A stretch of DNA of 46,259 nt from UBA2040 sp002332715. Its GTDB lineage: Bacteria > Bacteroidota > Bacteroidia > Flavobacteriales_D > Crocinitomicaceae. The position numbers and the translations under genes were made by a program. The notes below the pieces were generated by a model. It was given only the letters and a program-made list of their open reading frames with translations, was not told the origin of the DNA and ran no database searches. The stretch spans positions 1 through 46,259 of the forward strand of contig JAQWUF010000194.1 in NCBI GenBank assembly GCA_029242295.1. Direction: 5' to 3'. Position 1 is the stretch's first letter, and each line of letters opens with the position of its first letter. Positions 1 through 8,462 of the stretch are shown here, one piece after another.

Positions 1-260
1 GGCTCAGCGTTGTAGATGAACTCAAAATATTTTTGATCAGGGAGCAACAAGCCCATGATTCCTGCTTCTTGTTTCGAACCATTGAATTCTACAACACCGT
101 TTTTCATAAAGGCCGTGTCTGCATACAACAATTTCTTACCGTAATACTTAATTAGGTGAACAGTTGTGTCTGGAACTCCAGTCACTTTAAACTTCATTTT
201 TTGCCCAAAAACGGACGAACTCAGTATGGTGATGAAAACAAGTAGGAGAAAATTCTTCAT
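1..260 (-). CDS. Partial secreted DUF4369-type (TlpA-family N-terminal) protein
   Basis: Reading the minus strand from the ATG at 258-260 gives about 86 codons that run off the left edge, so the C-terminus is missing. The first about 20 residues are a signal peptide (MKNFLLLVFITILSSSVFGQ). After it comes a beta-rich segment of the type 'F-x-V-x-G-V-P-D-T-T-V-H-L-I-K-Y-Y-G-K', resembling the DUF4369 domain that precedes thioredoxin/TlpA-like domains in Bacteroidota periplasmic thiol proteins. The redoxin part would lie outside the window, so enzymatic function cannot be confirmed. It is the last visible gene of a minus-strand series that includes the ABC permease 84 bases upstream. Confidence 0.6.
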   Translation of the reverse strand, partial: MKNFLLLVFITILSSSVFGQKMKFKVTGVPDTTVHLIKYYGKKLLYADTAFMKNGVVEFNGSKQEAGIMGLLLPDQKYFEFIYNAE

Positions 261-344
261 AGTTTTTTCAATTGTTTATTGTTGTGTTTTATAAAGACGA
301 ACAAAATTAGTATTCGTGCACGTATTAACAGAACTTTAACAGAA

Positions 345-1535
345 TTAATATTCGTTAAAAATTCCTCTTTTCGCATTCAAGTAGCTTGCCAATCCAAAGA
401 GGATATAAGCCAGGGCCAAGGCTGCTATTGACACGCATGCTAAATCTGTGCCAATGTACAATCCACCGGTTTCAAACATGTTGTCTAAGAAATATTTGAA
501 TATAAAAAATATACCTACTCCAATGACGGAAACGATTCCAAATATTTTTATGAAATACATGGAGAAACTTCGAATCAAATCTTTTGGGGGATAACCCATT
601 CGCAGTAAGGTTCTTACTTCATATGCATTTCTAGATAGGAGCAATTGTAGATACTGAATTAGTACTAATCCCGAAACGAAAACGGCGATTATTGAAACAC
701 CTAGAACAACGAAAATTAAAGTCCCTACGACACTTTTCAGTCGACCAACAACCATTTGCGAGTTCTTTGATTCCAAACCTCGTTCTTTCAACATTTCTTC
801 CACCAAACCGAACTCACTTTCTTTACCTGAAATCATTATTTGGGTGATTTTGTTTTCGACCGTACCGGCATACACCTCGTTTCCATATTGCATAAACGAT
901 GCGGGAACTAAGATGGATGACACTTCGTTTGTAAATCCAATGATTTGAACGTTGACATGTTCTTCTTTGCTTGAATTATTAGGATCGCGAAGACGGAATT
1001 TAAATTTCAACTTCATGGCCAGATCATCCGATACTTGAGGTATTTCTTGTGCGCTCATGAAGGTGTTGAGCATAACGATAAACTCTCGAGGTAGAATGAT
1101 AGGCACAAATGCATCGCCTTTTTTCCATTTCCAATTGGGAACTTTAATATCTAAAAAATCAGCATCGACTGTTTGAACAAAAACATCTGAACGAAAGTAC
1201 GGTACGAGTTTCTCTGTTCTGTCGGTTTCAAATGAAACGTCAAAATTGTTGCTTTCAACAGGTTTTACGTCTTGAATAAAGGATTTCGCCTTGATTTTTT
1301 CGATTTCTTTTAAAGAAAAGTCAGTTTTCGTCAAATTCAAGGTACTTGCATTGCTCACTTTCTTTTGAACGATGATCGTATTGGGCCCAAGAATTTCTTC
1401 TCCTTTTCCAAATTCATTCACTTTAATCAAGTAGTGAATAGAGGTTACGAGAAAAGTAATTCCCATGAAGGCGCCCATCATCGCAATGATCAATTGTTTT
1501 TTATCCTGATTTCTGAATAGAATTTTGTTCAGCAT
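345..1535 (-). CDS. ABC transporter permease, FtsX/MacB-like
   Basis: The protein has 396 residues with the MacB/FtsX layout. One membrane segment lies near residues 15-37, then a large extracytoplasmic domain (about 40-260), then three C-terminal membrane segments (about 271-297, 328-350, 366-385). The cytoplasmic loop 'SRNAYEVRTLLRMGYPPKDL' matches the coupling-helix region of FtsX permeases, where an R-x-L-x-x-x-G pattern contacts the ATPase. It lies four bases after the ATP-binding subunit gene, so the two almost certainly form one complex. The substrate is not evident; Lol-type lipoprotein release or export of a small molecule are both possible. Confidence 0.8.
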   Translation of the reverse strand: MLNKILFRNQDKKQLIIAMMGAFMGITFLVTSIHYLIKVNEFGKGEEILGPNTIIVQKKVSNASTLNLTKTDFSLKEIEKIKAKSFIQDVKPVESNNFDVSFETDRTEKLVPYFRSDVFVQTVDADFLDIKVPNWKWKKGDAFVPIILPREFIVMLNTFMSAQEIPQVSDDLAMKLKFKFRLRDPNNSSKEEHVNVQIIGFTNEVSSILVPASFMQYGNEVYAGTVENKITQIMISGKESEFGLVEEMLKERGLESKNSQMVVGRLKSVVGTLIFVVLGVSIIAVFVSGLVLIQYLQLLLSRNAYEVRTLLRMGYPPKDLIRSFSMYFIKIFGIVSVIGVGIFFIFKYFLDNMFETGGLYIGTDLACVSIAALALAYILFGLASYLNAKRGIFNEY

Positions 1536-1539
1536 GGTA

Positions 1540-2181
1540 TTATAATTTTAATTCTCGTGTATAGTTGTAATCGTAGGTGTCGCCCAAAGAAGTCAGTACA
1601 AATCCTGCACCCAATTCTTCGCAACGTTCATGAATTAATTTCATGCATTTTTGCGCATTTTCCTTGTCCAAGTGCGAAAAAGGTTCGTCCATGATTAACC
1701 ATTCGAAAGGCTGACTTAGTGCTCTTACAATTGCAACTCTTTGCTGCTGTCCCATGGAAAGTAATCCGCAATCTTGTTTCCATTTGTCGCCAATTCCTAG
1801 AAATTCAAGTTGTTTTTTCAATGTCTCAACGGTCACGTTTTCTTGTAACATGTTTTTTAGTATTAGATTGTCTTCGACGCTCAGATTTGGAAACAGCTGC
1901 AAATCTTGAAAAATAACAGACATTTTTCCTTGACGAATCGGCGTCCAATCATTGGGTGAAAATGTTTTTATGTCGACACCATCGTATGTGATTTCGCCAG
2001 AATAATCTTTTCGGAGACCAATAGAGGTGAAGGTGAAAGTCGATTTTCCTTTACCACTTGAGGCGTTCAAAAGGATCCGTTCGCCAGATTTGAGCTCAAT
2101 TTTATTTCCCCAAATACTTTCCGCACTATGGTTTATAGATGCAAGTGGAGTAGGCATAACCTGGTTAAAAACAATATTCAT
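1540..2181 (-). CDS. ABC transporter ATP-binding protein (LolD/MacB-like)
   Basis: This 213-residue nucleotide-binding domain energises the permease encoded immediately downstream. The Walker A region reads NASSGKGKST, with Ala where the first Gly of GxxxxGK[ST] normally stands. The signature is LLSMGQQQRVAIVRAL (LSxGQ with Met), and Walker B is WLIMDEPFSHLD. The switch region reads FVLTSLGDTYD, so the usual H-loop histidine ('vTHd') appears to be absent. LolD-type proteins are about 220-230 residues, so the length is normal. The gene starts 42 bases after miaA and may be co-transcribed with it. ATPase assignment is firm; the missing H-loop His raises doubt about canonical turnover. Confidence 0.82.
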   Translation of the reverse strand: MNIVFNQVMPTPLASINHSAESIWGNKIELKSGERILLNASSGKGKSTFTFTSIGLRKDYSGEITYDGVDIKTFSPNDWTPIRQGKMSVIFQDLQLFPNLSVEDNLILKNMLQENVTVETLKKQLEFLGIGDKWKQDCGLLSMGQQQRVAIVRALSQPFEWLIMDEPFSHLDKENAQKCMKLIHERCEELGAGFVLTSLGDTYDYNYTRELKL

Positions 2182-2223
2182 GTGTCGCTTTTTACGGAAT
2201 GATTTTCAATAATCATTCCAAAG

Positions 2224-3147
2224 TTAAGAGATGATTTCTTTTTGGCGTAAGTCTTCGATTATTTCATCCAATCGACCTTGGGTTGTATTAGAGGTAAGCC
2301 ACTTATTATCATTGTCTCTGCGAAACCATGTTAGTTGACGTTTGGCATATCGACGACTGTTTTGTTGAATTTGAGAAATAGCTTCGTCAAGTGTTATTTC
2401 TTCTGAAAGATGAGCGAAAATCTCTTTGTAGCCAACTGTGTTCATACTTTGTAAATGCGAAAAATGGGCGACACTTTTGACTTCTTCAACTAATCCTTTG
2501 TCTATCATCTGAATCACACGATGATCAATTCTTTTGTACAGCTCTTTTCGCGGAAAGTCGATTACGTAACGAAGGGGTTCGAAATTCCTTTTTTGCTGAG
2601 AATTCGTTCTTACTTGCTTCATCGTTTTACCGGAAAGGGTATTGATTTCCAATGCTCTTAGTACGCGATGCGGATTATTCAAATCGACAATTTCAGCGTA
2701 TTCAGGATCCCTTTTCGTTAGTTCCAGTTGAAGCGACATTAATCCCTCTTTTTCGAGTTTCGCTTGCCATTCTTTCTTGACTTCTTCATTGGAAGGCAAA
2801 GGATCTAAACCATAACATAGCGCATCTATGAATAATCCTGAGCCTCCTGCCAAGATCGCAAAGTTTTGATTTTCAAATAGTTTATCTAAAACTGATAAGG
2901 CTTCTTTTTCAAATTGAGCAGCAGAAACAGGGTTTTCTATAGAATGAGAATTGATGAAATGATGTGGGGCACTATTGATTTCTTCTGGACTTGGTTTTGC
3001 TGTGCCAATTGAGATTTCGGTGTAGAACTGGCGAGAATCTCCAGATAAAATTTCACAGTTCAACTGCTGAGCTAGAGCAATAGCCAATTGCGTTTTACCG
3101 CTTGCCGTGGGTCCTTGAAGTACGATTAATTTCTTATCAGAACTCAT
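2224..3147 (-). CDS. miaA: tRNA dimethylallyltransferase MiaA
   Basis: MiaA transfers the dimethylallyl group of DMAPP to N6 of A37 in tRNAs reading codons that begin with U. The 307-residue length is typical. The P-loop is GPTASGKT near the N-terminus, followed by the conserved DSRQFY segment (usual form DSxQxY) and the AGGSGLF motif. Later come the R-x-L-R-A-L-E-I segment and the VGYKE motif of the family. The start ATG overlaps the stop of the upstream MltF-like gene by four bases (ATGA), so the two are translationally coupled. DMAPP comes from the pathway ending in IspH, encoded at 7098-8315. Confidence 0.95.
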   Translation of the reverse strand: MSSDKKLIVLQGPTASGKTQLAIALAQQLNCEILSGDSRQFYTEISIGTAKPSPEEINSAPHHFINSHSIENPVSAAQFEKEALSVLDKLFENQNFAILAGGSGLFIDALCYGLDPLPSNEEVKKEWQAKLEKEGLMSLQLELTKRDPEYAEIVDLNNPHRVLRALEINTLSGKTMKQVRTNSQQKRNFEPLRYVIDFPRKELYKRIDHRVIQMIDKGLVEEVKSVAHFSHLQSMNTVGYKEIFAHLSEEITLDEAISQIQQNSRRYAKRQLTWFRRDNDNKWLTSNTTQGRLDEIIEDLRQKEIIS

Positions 3148-4583
3148 TTGTATAAAACCTTGTATTCTAGATAACGGGCGTAGATTTCCCGCACGTATTT
3201 ATAAGTGATTGACCCTCTCATGGCACCGTGACGAACGACTTCATCGCCATAAAACTCTTTTTTGGATAGACGTAGAATCATTTCCTCGACATTGTCATCC
3301 CAAATTTTTGGGTCTTTTCCATATTTTGTAGCGAGTCGCTGAGCATCGTATACGTGTCCTTGACCACAATTGTAGCTTGCCAAAGTAAACTTCATACATT
3401 CGATATCATCCTTTATGGTTTTCTTCCAAATTTTAAAGTCGTAGCTGATTTTCTTTGCACCACCATTGATTTGCACTTCTGGCGGAGAATCGGGATAAAC
3501 GCCGTACGTTGGACCAATTTCAGGCATAAATTGCATGATTGAATACGCTCCACCAAATGAAACGGCGTTGGGGTTGAAGCGAGATTCTTGGAAACTCAAA
3601 GCTGCGAGCCATCGCCAATCTACATTGTGTTTGATACCTGCATTGCGGAAGAATTGTTCATAATCCGCCAATTTGCCTTTCGAATAGTTCTTCGTCGAAT
3701 TTGTTTCAGTTTTATCTCCTTCTAAATACCCAGCTTGTCCAAGCTCGAAGTATTTGTGATAGATGTATTTGTAAACAGGTGTTTTTGTGAATCCATCCAG
3801 CCAATTGTCCATTCTTGCTTTCAACAGAGGACTTGACTTCCGCATACCGAAAGCAATTTTTTGTTTTGCTGAAAGGGGCACTGTAACATCCAAATTATCA
3901 AAGAGTCGTGCATTGATTTGGGCAACGTTTTGTTCAACTACCGTATAATCGATCATTCCTTCCGACACCATTTCAATAAGTTCTTCTGTGCCGAGGATCC
4001 CATTTTCTTTTTGGATATATATTGTGTCACCAATTTCTTCCTGAAGATTTTTTAAGCGATCGAAGTAACTAGATTCCTTCCAGACATTGACCTTCTTTTT
4101 GGCTAATTGCGAGGCATCAGAAACAAAAAGGGTGCTTCCTAATGTATCTGAATTGGCCTTTCTTTGCACCAAGACTTGCGGAATACTCATTAGCGGTCTA
4201 CTAAAATTGATGATCTTTTTCCGGTCTGCAGTAACTGTAAGGTTACAGGCAATTACATCGCCATCACCATTTTTCACTTCGTCGATGACATGGTCGAGAT
4301 TATCAATTACCTTTATTTCCAGTTCGATACCTAATTCTTTCGTGAACTCCTTTAAGATTTCGTATTCAAATCCCATTTCCTTTTCTCTGTACTCGAAATA
4401 GGAGCTAGAACTATTTTCAGCCAAGACGATCAATTTTCCTCTTTTCATGATTTTGTCTAAATCAGAAACGTACTCATTTGTGTCGTAAACTGTAGGGTTT
4501 TCTTTTTCTTCCATCACACAGCCCAAAAGAAGAAAAGTCAGTACGAAACTGACCCATAGGAACTTATATGTGGATTGCGCCAT
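3144..4583 (-). CDS. MltF-like lipoprotein: solute-binding domain plus lytic transglycosylase
   Basis: This is a membrane-bound murein-cleaving enzyme with the MltF architecture (479 residues). A lipoprotein signal with lipobox LLLGC places the lipidated Cys at residue 22. Residues about 50-275 form a family 3 periplasmic solute-binding domain ('GKLIVLAENSSSSYFEY', 'GFEYEILKEFTKELG'). Residues about 310-450 form a family 1 SLT domain, with the catalytic Glu in LSFQESRFNP and the following GAYSIMQFMPEIG motif. MltF enzymes cleave the MurNAc-GlcNAc bond to give 1,6-anhydro ends. It is the first gene of a unit with miaA (four-base overlap). Confidence 0.88.
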   Translation of the reverse strand: MAQSTYKFLWVSFVLTFLLLGCVMEEKENPTVYDTNEYVSDLDKIMKRGKLIVLAENSSSSYFEYREKEMGFEYEILKEFTKELGIELEIKVIDNLDHVIDEVKNGDGDVIACNLTVTADRKKIINFSRPLMSIPQVLVQRKANSDTLGSTLFVSDASQLAKKKVNVWKESSYFDRLKNLQEEIGDTIYIQKENGILGTEELIEMVSEGMIDYTVVEQNVAQINARLFDNLDVTVPLSAKQKIAFGMRKSSPLLKARMDNWLDGFTKTPVYKYIYHKYFELGQAGYLEGDKTETNSTKNYSKGKLADYEQFFRNAGIKHNVDWRWLAALSFQESRFNPNAVSFGGAYSIMQFMPEIGPTYGVYPDSPPEVQINGGAKKISYDFKIWKKTIKDDIECMKFTLASYNCGQGHVYDAQRLATKYGKDPKIWDDNVEEMILRLSKKEFYGDEVVRHGAMRGSITYKYVREIYARYLEYKVLYK

Positions 4584-4635
4584 TGAAATTTGAATAATGA
4601 ATATGAAATTTACAAAATAATTGTGAAACCTGAGA

Positions 4636-5223
4636 TTACTTGGGGAGAAGGACGAGGTTGTTCAGATAAACATGAGCGTCTCTCATATATATATCGAATG
4701 TTTTTTCTATTTCTGGTCTGAACTCATGGAATACGTCTAGACCGTTCACTAATTCATTTTCGAAGGAAATTCTTCGAGAAACACCTTGACACGCTTTGTA
4801 CAACTCATGTTCAAATTGATATTGGTACAGCCAGTTTTTTTCTCCCATTTTTGCAATTAATAAGCGAAAATGATCAGTGAATTCATCGTGAGAAAGGTCT
4901 GCAGAATCATAGAAATCTTGTGTGAAATCGGCTAAATCTTCCTCGTGGAAATCCTTCCAACTTTCAGCGAGTAGATGATCGAAATATAAATCGATTGCGA
5001 TGCCAGCAATCTTGGGAAGAGGTTTGTACAAAATTTGGAGCAGGTCATGAACTGCGGGATGATTGTCGATGTACGAGTCAATGCTTCTATGAAGAAATAC
5101 ACCTTGTTGTGTTTTGTGCCGCAAATAGGACAAATCCTTTCCTCGTACGAAATCACCGAAGAGATTTGCGAGCATCAGTTCTTTGTCGTTTCGAGAGAAA
5201 TAAAGGTGTCCAAGAAAATTCAT
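4636..5223 (-). CDS. Acyl carrier protein phosphodiesterase-like protein (AcpH/DUF479)
   Basis: The 195-residue protein begins MNFLGHLYFSR and continues with ANLFGDFVRG, the hallmark N-terminus of the AcpH/DUF479 family. Family members hydrolyse the 4'-phosphopantetheine arm from holo-ACP; the E. coli enzyme is 193 residues, so the length fits. The HRSIDSYIDNHP segment and GIAIDLYFDHLLAESW supply conserved His/Asp residues of this HD-like metal fold. It is separated by 52 bases from the MltF-like gene downstream and by the 295-base repeat region upstream. The physiological substrate is known mainly from E. coli, so function here is by family membership. Confidence 0.82.
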   Translation of the reverse strand: MNFLGHLYFSRNDKELMLANLFGDFVRGKDLSYLRHKTQQGVFLHRSIDSYIDNHPAVHDLLQILYKPLPKIAGIAIDLYFDHLLAESWKDFHEEDLADFTQDFYDSADLSHDEFTDHFRLLIAKMGEKNWLYQYQFEHELYKACQGVSRRISFENELVNGLDVFHEFRPEIEKTFDIYMRDAHVYLNNLVLLPK

Positions 5224-5243
5224 CTGCTAAAGATAGATGGTTT

Positions 5244-5452
5244 GCCACGAATTGTACGAAATTGCACGAATGTTTGTTTTGCATTATGGTTTGTTTTGCC
5301 GCGATCGCGAAGCCGAAACGAAGTTAATTATACTAAATTACACCATTTTTTGTACGGCGGCATAGCGATTGGGCCCAGCAGTATTTCTGTATTGTTCTCA
5401 TAGAAAATCACAGTTTTCATATAGTTTAGTGGAAATTAGTGTCATTCGTGGC
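5244..5452. repeat. Inverted-repeat-bounded intergenic element (dispersed GCCACGAATT family)
   Basis: The gap between the AcpH-like and DUF2795 genes is about 295 bases. It is bounded by a 29-base motif at 5244-5272 (starting GCCACGAATTGTACGAAATT) and an inverted related copy at 5434-5452 (ending ATTCGTGGC). A third copy on the minus strand at 36559-36587 differs from the first at about four of 29 positions. The intervening sequence has no convincing coding frame and includes the self-complementary GCGATCGC. No transposase is present, so this looks like a non-autonomous or remnant intergenic repeat. Confidence 0.55.
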
Positions 5453-5473
5453 GAGAAAAAAGAGGACAAAAAA

Positions 5474-5499
5474 AATCCTGTCTCGTTTGAAACAGGATT
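5474..5499 (-). terminator. Intrinsic terminator of the DUF2795 gene
   Basis: AATCCTGT (5474-5481) pairs with ACAGGATT (5492-5499) across a 10-base loop. On the minus strand the stem is followed by a run of eight T residues. It sits about 20 bases after the stop codon of the DUF2795 gene. Confidence 0.8.
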
Positions 5500-5518
5500 A
5501 CAGATTTATTAATTTTGA

Positions 5519-5740
5519 TTAATATTCGTCTTCGTTGAATAAGAAATCTTCGCGAGACGGGTAGTCAGGCCAGATATCTTCGATACTCTCGTATACGTCA
5601 CCTTCGTCTTCCAAATCTTGCAAGTTTTCAACCACCTCAAGTGGCGCTCCAGCACGGATTGCGAAGTCGATTAACTCATCCTTTGATGCCGGCCATGGGG
5701 CGTCTTCTAAATATGAGGCAAGTTCGAGTGTCCAATACAT
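5519..5740 (-). CDS. DUF2795 domain-containing small acidic protein
   Basis: The 73-residue protein MYWTLELASYLEDAPWPASK... matches the DUF2795 pattern: a short helical domain with 'LASYLEDAPWPASKDELIDF' and 'GAPLEVVENLQDLEDEGDVY'. A very acidic tail ends FNEDEY. Such proteins are highly conserved and usually monocistronic in Bacteroidota, but no molecular function is established. The gene stands alone, with a -7 element upstream (TACTTTTG at 5773-5780, minus) and a strong terminator downstream. This suggests abundant independent transcription. Confidence 0.85.
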   Translation of the reverse strand: MYWTLELASYLEDAPWPASKDELIDFAIRAGAPLEVVENLQDLEDEGDVYESIEDIWPDYPSREDFLFNEDEY

Positions 5741-5772
5741 TTCTAATTGTGTTTTTGTTGTTTAATTTTCGG

Positions 5773-5780
5773 CAAAAGTA
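5773..5780 (-). promoter_or_regulatory. -7 promoter element TACTTTTG for the DUF2795 gene
   Basis: An exact match to the Bacteroidota -7 consensus TAnnTTTG lies about 33 bases before the ATG. No TTG was found at the usual 17-23 base spacing. Confidence 0.5.
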
Positions 5781-5851
5781 ACCCTATTTTCAAAACTTCC
5801 AAATTTTGAGCCATAAAGTTTAACAACAATTATTTTTTATGTGGAATTTTA

Positions 5852-6400
5852 TTACATCCTAGGCGTCCAAGTACTTTCTTCTGCACCCAAATCTTGTGTC
5901 AATTTTCGGCTTAAAACAAATAAATAATCGCTCAAACGATTCATGTATTGAGGTACAATTTCTTCGACGTGGTCGTGTCTCCCTAAATCGACTATAATTC
6001 GTTCCGCTCGTCTGCAAATACATCGTGCAACGTGTGTATGAGAAACGGTTGTGTGTCCACCGGGTAATACAAAAGAATGCATTTCGGGCAATTCTTTGTC
6101 CATTTCGTCCATCCAATGTTCTAGGTTGATAATATCTTGATCGAACAGGCCTGGAATTTTCATTTTCGCTTTTTCGGGATCGCTTGCTAAATGCGAACCT
6201 ATGGTGAACAAACGGTCTTGAATTTCAAGAATCTGGTGGACATATTCTTTGCCGATTTCTTGATCGCGCACCAATCCCAAATATGAGTTAAGTTCATCAA
6301 CTGTGCCGTAGGATTCGATTCGCATGGAAGATTTAGGAACTCTTGTTCCACCGATAAGTGAGGTTTGACCTTTGTCGCCTTTTTTAGTGTAAATTTTCAT
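5852..6400 (-). CDS. Cob(I)alamin adenosyltransferase, PduO type
   Basis: The 182-residue protein starts MKIYTKKGDKGQTSLIGGTR, the ATP-binding N-terminal motif of PduO-type corrinoid adenosyltransferases. It also carries SYGTVDELNSYLG and the C-terminal RRAERIIVDLGRHD and YMNRLSDYLFVLSRKL segments (family pattern R-x-A-E-R, Y-x-N-R-L-S-D-x-L-F). It attaches the 5'-deoxyadenosyl group of ATP to cob(I)alamin. The start at 6400 is preferred because all family conservation begins there and it overlaps the upstream HD gene by ATGA. A longer in-frame reading to 6532 would run through that gene. No corrin biosynthesis genes are visible, so it probably serves salvage. Confidence 0.93.
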   Translation of the reverse strand: MKIYTKKGDKGQTSLIGGTRVPKSSMRIESYGTVDELNSYLGLVRDQEIGKEYVHQILEIQDRLFTIGSHLASDPEKAKMKIPGLFDQDIINLEHWMDEMDKELPEMHSFVLPGGHTTVSHTHVARCICRRAERIIVDLGRHDHVEEIVPQYMNRLSDYLFVLSRKLTQDLGAEESTWTPRM

Positions 6401-7023
6401 AGTTGAATTTCCTTCTTTTTTCGCTTTAACACAGCGATATTGTTCTTTTTGGTTTCCGATCGATTGGCTCTCGACCAATCTGTCCAATAAACATGTTTTA
6501 GGTCTAAATAGTTCAATTGGAAATCGAGCCATTCTAATTCTGAAAAATCACGACCGTAAAATGAATATTCTTTTCTTAATCTTTCGGCAATATTAAAATA
6601 ATCGGGTCGTCCAAAATAATCGTGGTCGGCATCTGAGATGATTTTATCGTAGATGTTTTGTACGTCAAATCCGGCTTTGGTTGAATGTATCATTTCACAA
6701 ACGAGTTGGATTTGTTCAACAGAATAATTGAACTTAGGCAATTCCGTTTCTGCCATTTTAATCGCCAACAGTTCGTTGTGTTCATGTTGGTGTATAAATC
6801 CTAAATCATGGTAAAGTGCTGCTGTTCGGATTAGTTCAACCTCCTGCGTTTCAAGTTTCTCTTGCTGAGCAATTTCTTCAGCAATTCGTTCCACATTAAT
6901 CGTGTGCTCATAACTGTGGTATTTGAGGGTAGCGGAAAGTTGATTTGAAAGTTTTAGGATCACATTCTTCCGCATTTCGTTGAATTGAAATGGATGTTGA
7001 AGTATATGGGTTAAAATATCCAT
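6397..7023 (-). CDS. HD-domain metal-dependent phosphohydrolase
   Basis: The protein has 208 residues with an HD superfamily core. A His lies in YHSYEHTINV, the paired HD in AALYHDLGFIHQ, and a later Asp in ISDADHDYFGRPDYF. These are the metal-liganding positions of HD phosphohydrolases. In this family substrates range from nucleotides to cyclic dinucleotides, and nothing here singles one out. Its stop overlaps the start of the adenosyltransferase gene by four bases, so the two are translationally coupled. Whether they share a pathway is unknown. Confidence 0.8.
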   Translation of the reverse strand: MDILTHILQHPFQFNEMRKNVILKLSNQLSATLKYHSYEHTINVERIAEEIAQQEKLETQEVELIRTAALYHDLGFIHQHEHNELLAIKMAETELPKFNYSVEQIQLVCEMIHSTKAGFDVQNIYDKIISDADHDYFGRPDYFNIAERLRKEYSFYGRDFSELEWLDFQLNYLDLKHVYWTDWSRANRSETKKNNIAVLKRKKKEIQL

Positions 7024-7097
7024 GAGCTGATAAATCGAAGGTACTGAATTTTGCAGAAAACTGAAGGCAATATAGCCAAAGCTTTTGTGGTTTGTGC

Positions 7098-8315
7098 TTA
7101 TTTCATTCCCCTAAGGGCTTCCTCAATAGGGAAATCATTCTCAGTCAGTTCTAGAATTCGCTGAATTACTCGATCGACTGTTGCATCAGGACACGAAGCT
7201 CCCGAACTAATAATAATTCTCAAAGGGTAATTGTTGAGATTCACCTTCACTTTTTCTTCTACTTTTCGGTGAATATCGAAACTGGACCACTCCTCTTTGG
7301 CGTGTAATTTTGTTTCGTCATTGATGAAGTAAGTTGTAAATTTCTGTTCCAACAACTCAACCAAATGTGTCGTGTTTGAACTATTGTATCCTCCAACAAC
7401 CAAGGCAATATCAGCCTCAATATCGAATAAGCCAATAGTCGAACTCTGGTTGTCGTTTGTCGCGTAACACAGCGTGTCTCGTGTCTCGGCAATATGATCT
7501 TTCACATTTTCTTTGCCATATTTATCGATCATCGTTTGACGCAGATAATCGGTAATTTCTTGCGTTTCAGTGGCCAACATCGTTGTTTGATTAACCACTC
7601 CAATTTTTTCTAAATCTTTCTCAGGATTAAAGTTCTCAGAATATTTGCCTTCGAAATCTTGATTAAATTGTTCCAATGAAACTTTGCCAAGAATGAAATT
7701 AGAAAGTTTCTCAGCTTCCATTATGTCTTTGATGACCAGGCTTGGTGCATTTTGTCGACTGTGAGAGAAGGTAGCACGAGTTTCTTCGTGGTTGTACTTC
7801 CCATGAATGATGATTGTATGGTCACTTTTCCCCAATTTAACGGCGCGATTCCACACTTTTTCCACAAACGGACAAGTTGTATTGTACGCATTGGTTTGAA
7901 CACCAATTTCATTTAATTTTACTTCAATTTCTAACGAAGTTCCAAAGGCTGGAATGATGATAATGTCTTCTGCCATGATCTCGCTCCAAGGAATCAATTG
8001 ATTGCCCAAAGTGTCTTGTATGAAATCTAAACCATGACTTTGCAAATCTTCATTTACGCTAGGATTATGAATTATTTGACTCAGCAAATAAATGCGTTTC
8101 CCTGGGTTTTCAGCAATTGCTTTATAGGAAATTTCAATGGCATTCTCTACACCATAGCAGAAACCAAAATGTCGAGGAATCCAAAATTGAACTGTACCGA
8201 AGTCCAGAAGGGCAGGAGAGAAGTCCTTTTTTCTTGGATCATTCAGTTTGCGTTTGTTCTTAACGGCAGATATAATTGGCGAACGATAAAAGCTGGGGAT
8301 TACGAATGTTTTCAT
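7098..8315 (-). CDS. ispH: 4-hydroxy-3-methylbut-2-enyl diphosphate reductase (IspH/LytB)
   Basis: IspH makes IPP and DMAPP in the last step of the MEP pathway using a [4Fe-4S] cluster. The three cluster cysteines are visible in HFGFCYGVENAIE (Cys53), NTTCPFVEKVW and SSGASCPDATVD. At 405 residues this is the long form, with an N-terminal extension and internal insertions, compared with the about 315-residue E. coli enzyme. Long versions of this kind are usual in Bacteroidota. The gene stands alone, with TAACTTTG as a probable -7 element at 8333-8340. Its DMAPP product is the co-substrate of MiaA, encoded nearby. Confidence 0.95.
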   Translation of the reverse strand: MKTFVIPSFYRSPIISAVKNKRKLNDPRKKDFSPALLDFGTVQFWIPRHFGFCYGVENAIEISYKAIAENPGKRIYLLSQIIHNPSVNEDLQSHGLDFIQDTLGNQLIPWSEIMAEDIIIIPAFGTSLEIEVKLNEIGVQTNAYNTTCPFVEKVWNRAVKLGKSDHTIIIHGKYNHEETRATFSHSRQNAPSLVIKDIMEAEKLSNFILGKVSLEQFNQDFEGKYSENFNPEKDLEKIGVVNQTTMLATETQEITDYLRQTMIDKYGKENVKDHIAETRDTLCYATNDNQSSTIGLFDIEADIALVVGGYNSSNTTHLVELLEQKFTTYFINDETKLHAKEEWSSFDIHRKVEEKVKVNLNNYPLRIIISSGASCPDATVDRVIQRILELTENDFPIEEALRGMK

Positions 8316-8332
8316 GCTTGATTATAGTAAAA

Positions 8333-8340
8333 CAAAGTTA
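8333..8340 (-). promoter_or_regulatory. -7 promoter element TAACTTTG for ispH
   Basis: An exact TAnnTTTG match on the minus strand, 17 bases before the ATG. No -33 TTG was found at the standard distance. Confidence 0.45.
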
Positions 8341-8462
8341 CTGATTTTTGTTTGAATGTATAAGTATCGATATAAGACTCGATGAATTAAAAATTCAACT
8401 AATTTTTTCAAGCTTTGCGTTTGTGTAGAAACAAGTTTTTCAAGAAATAGTGAACAGGTCTT

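Noticed and set aside
5035..5403. Plus-strand open frame over the AcpH-like gene and the repeat region
   Set aside because: It is antisense to a clear gene, lacks family similarity and crosses the inverted repeat; treated as a chance frame.
5474..5499. CRISPR-like or regulatory repeat before the DUF2795 gene
   Set aside because: It is a single hairpin with a T run; no direct repeats with spacers were found anywhere in the window.
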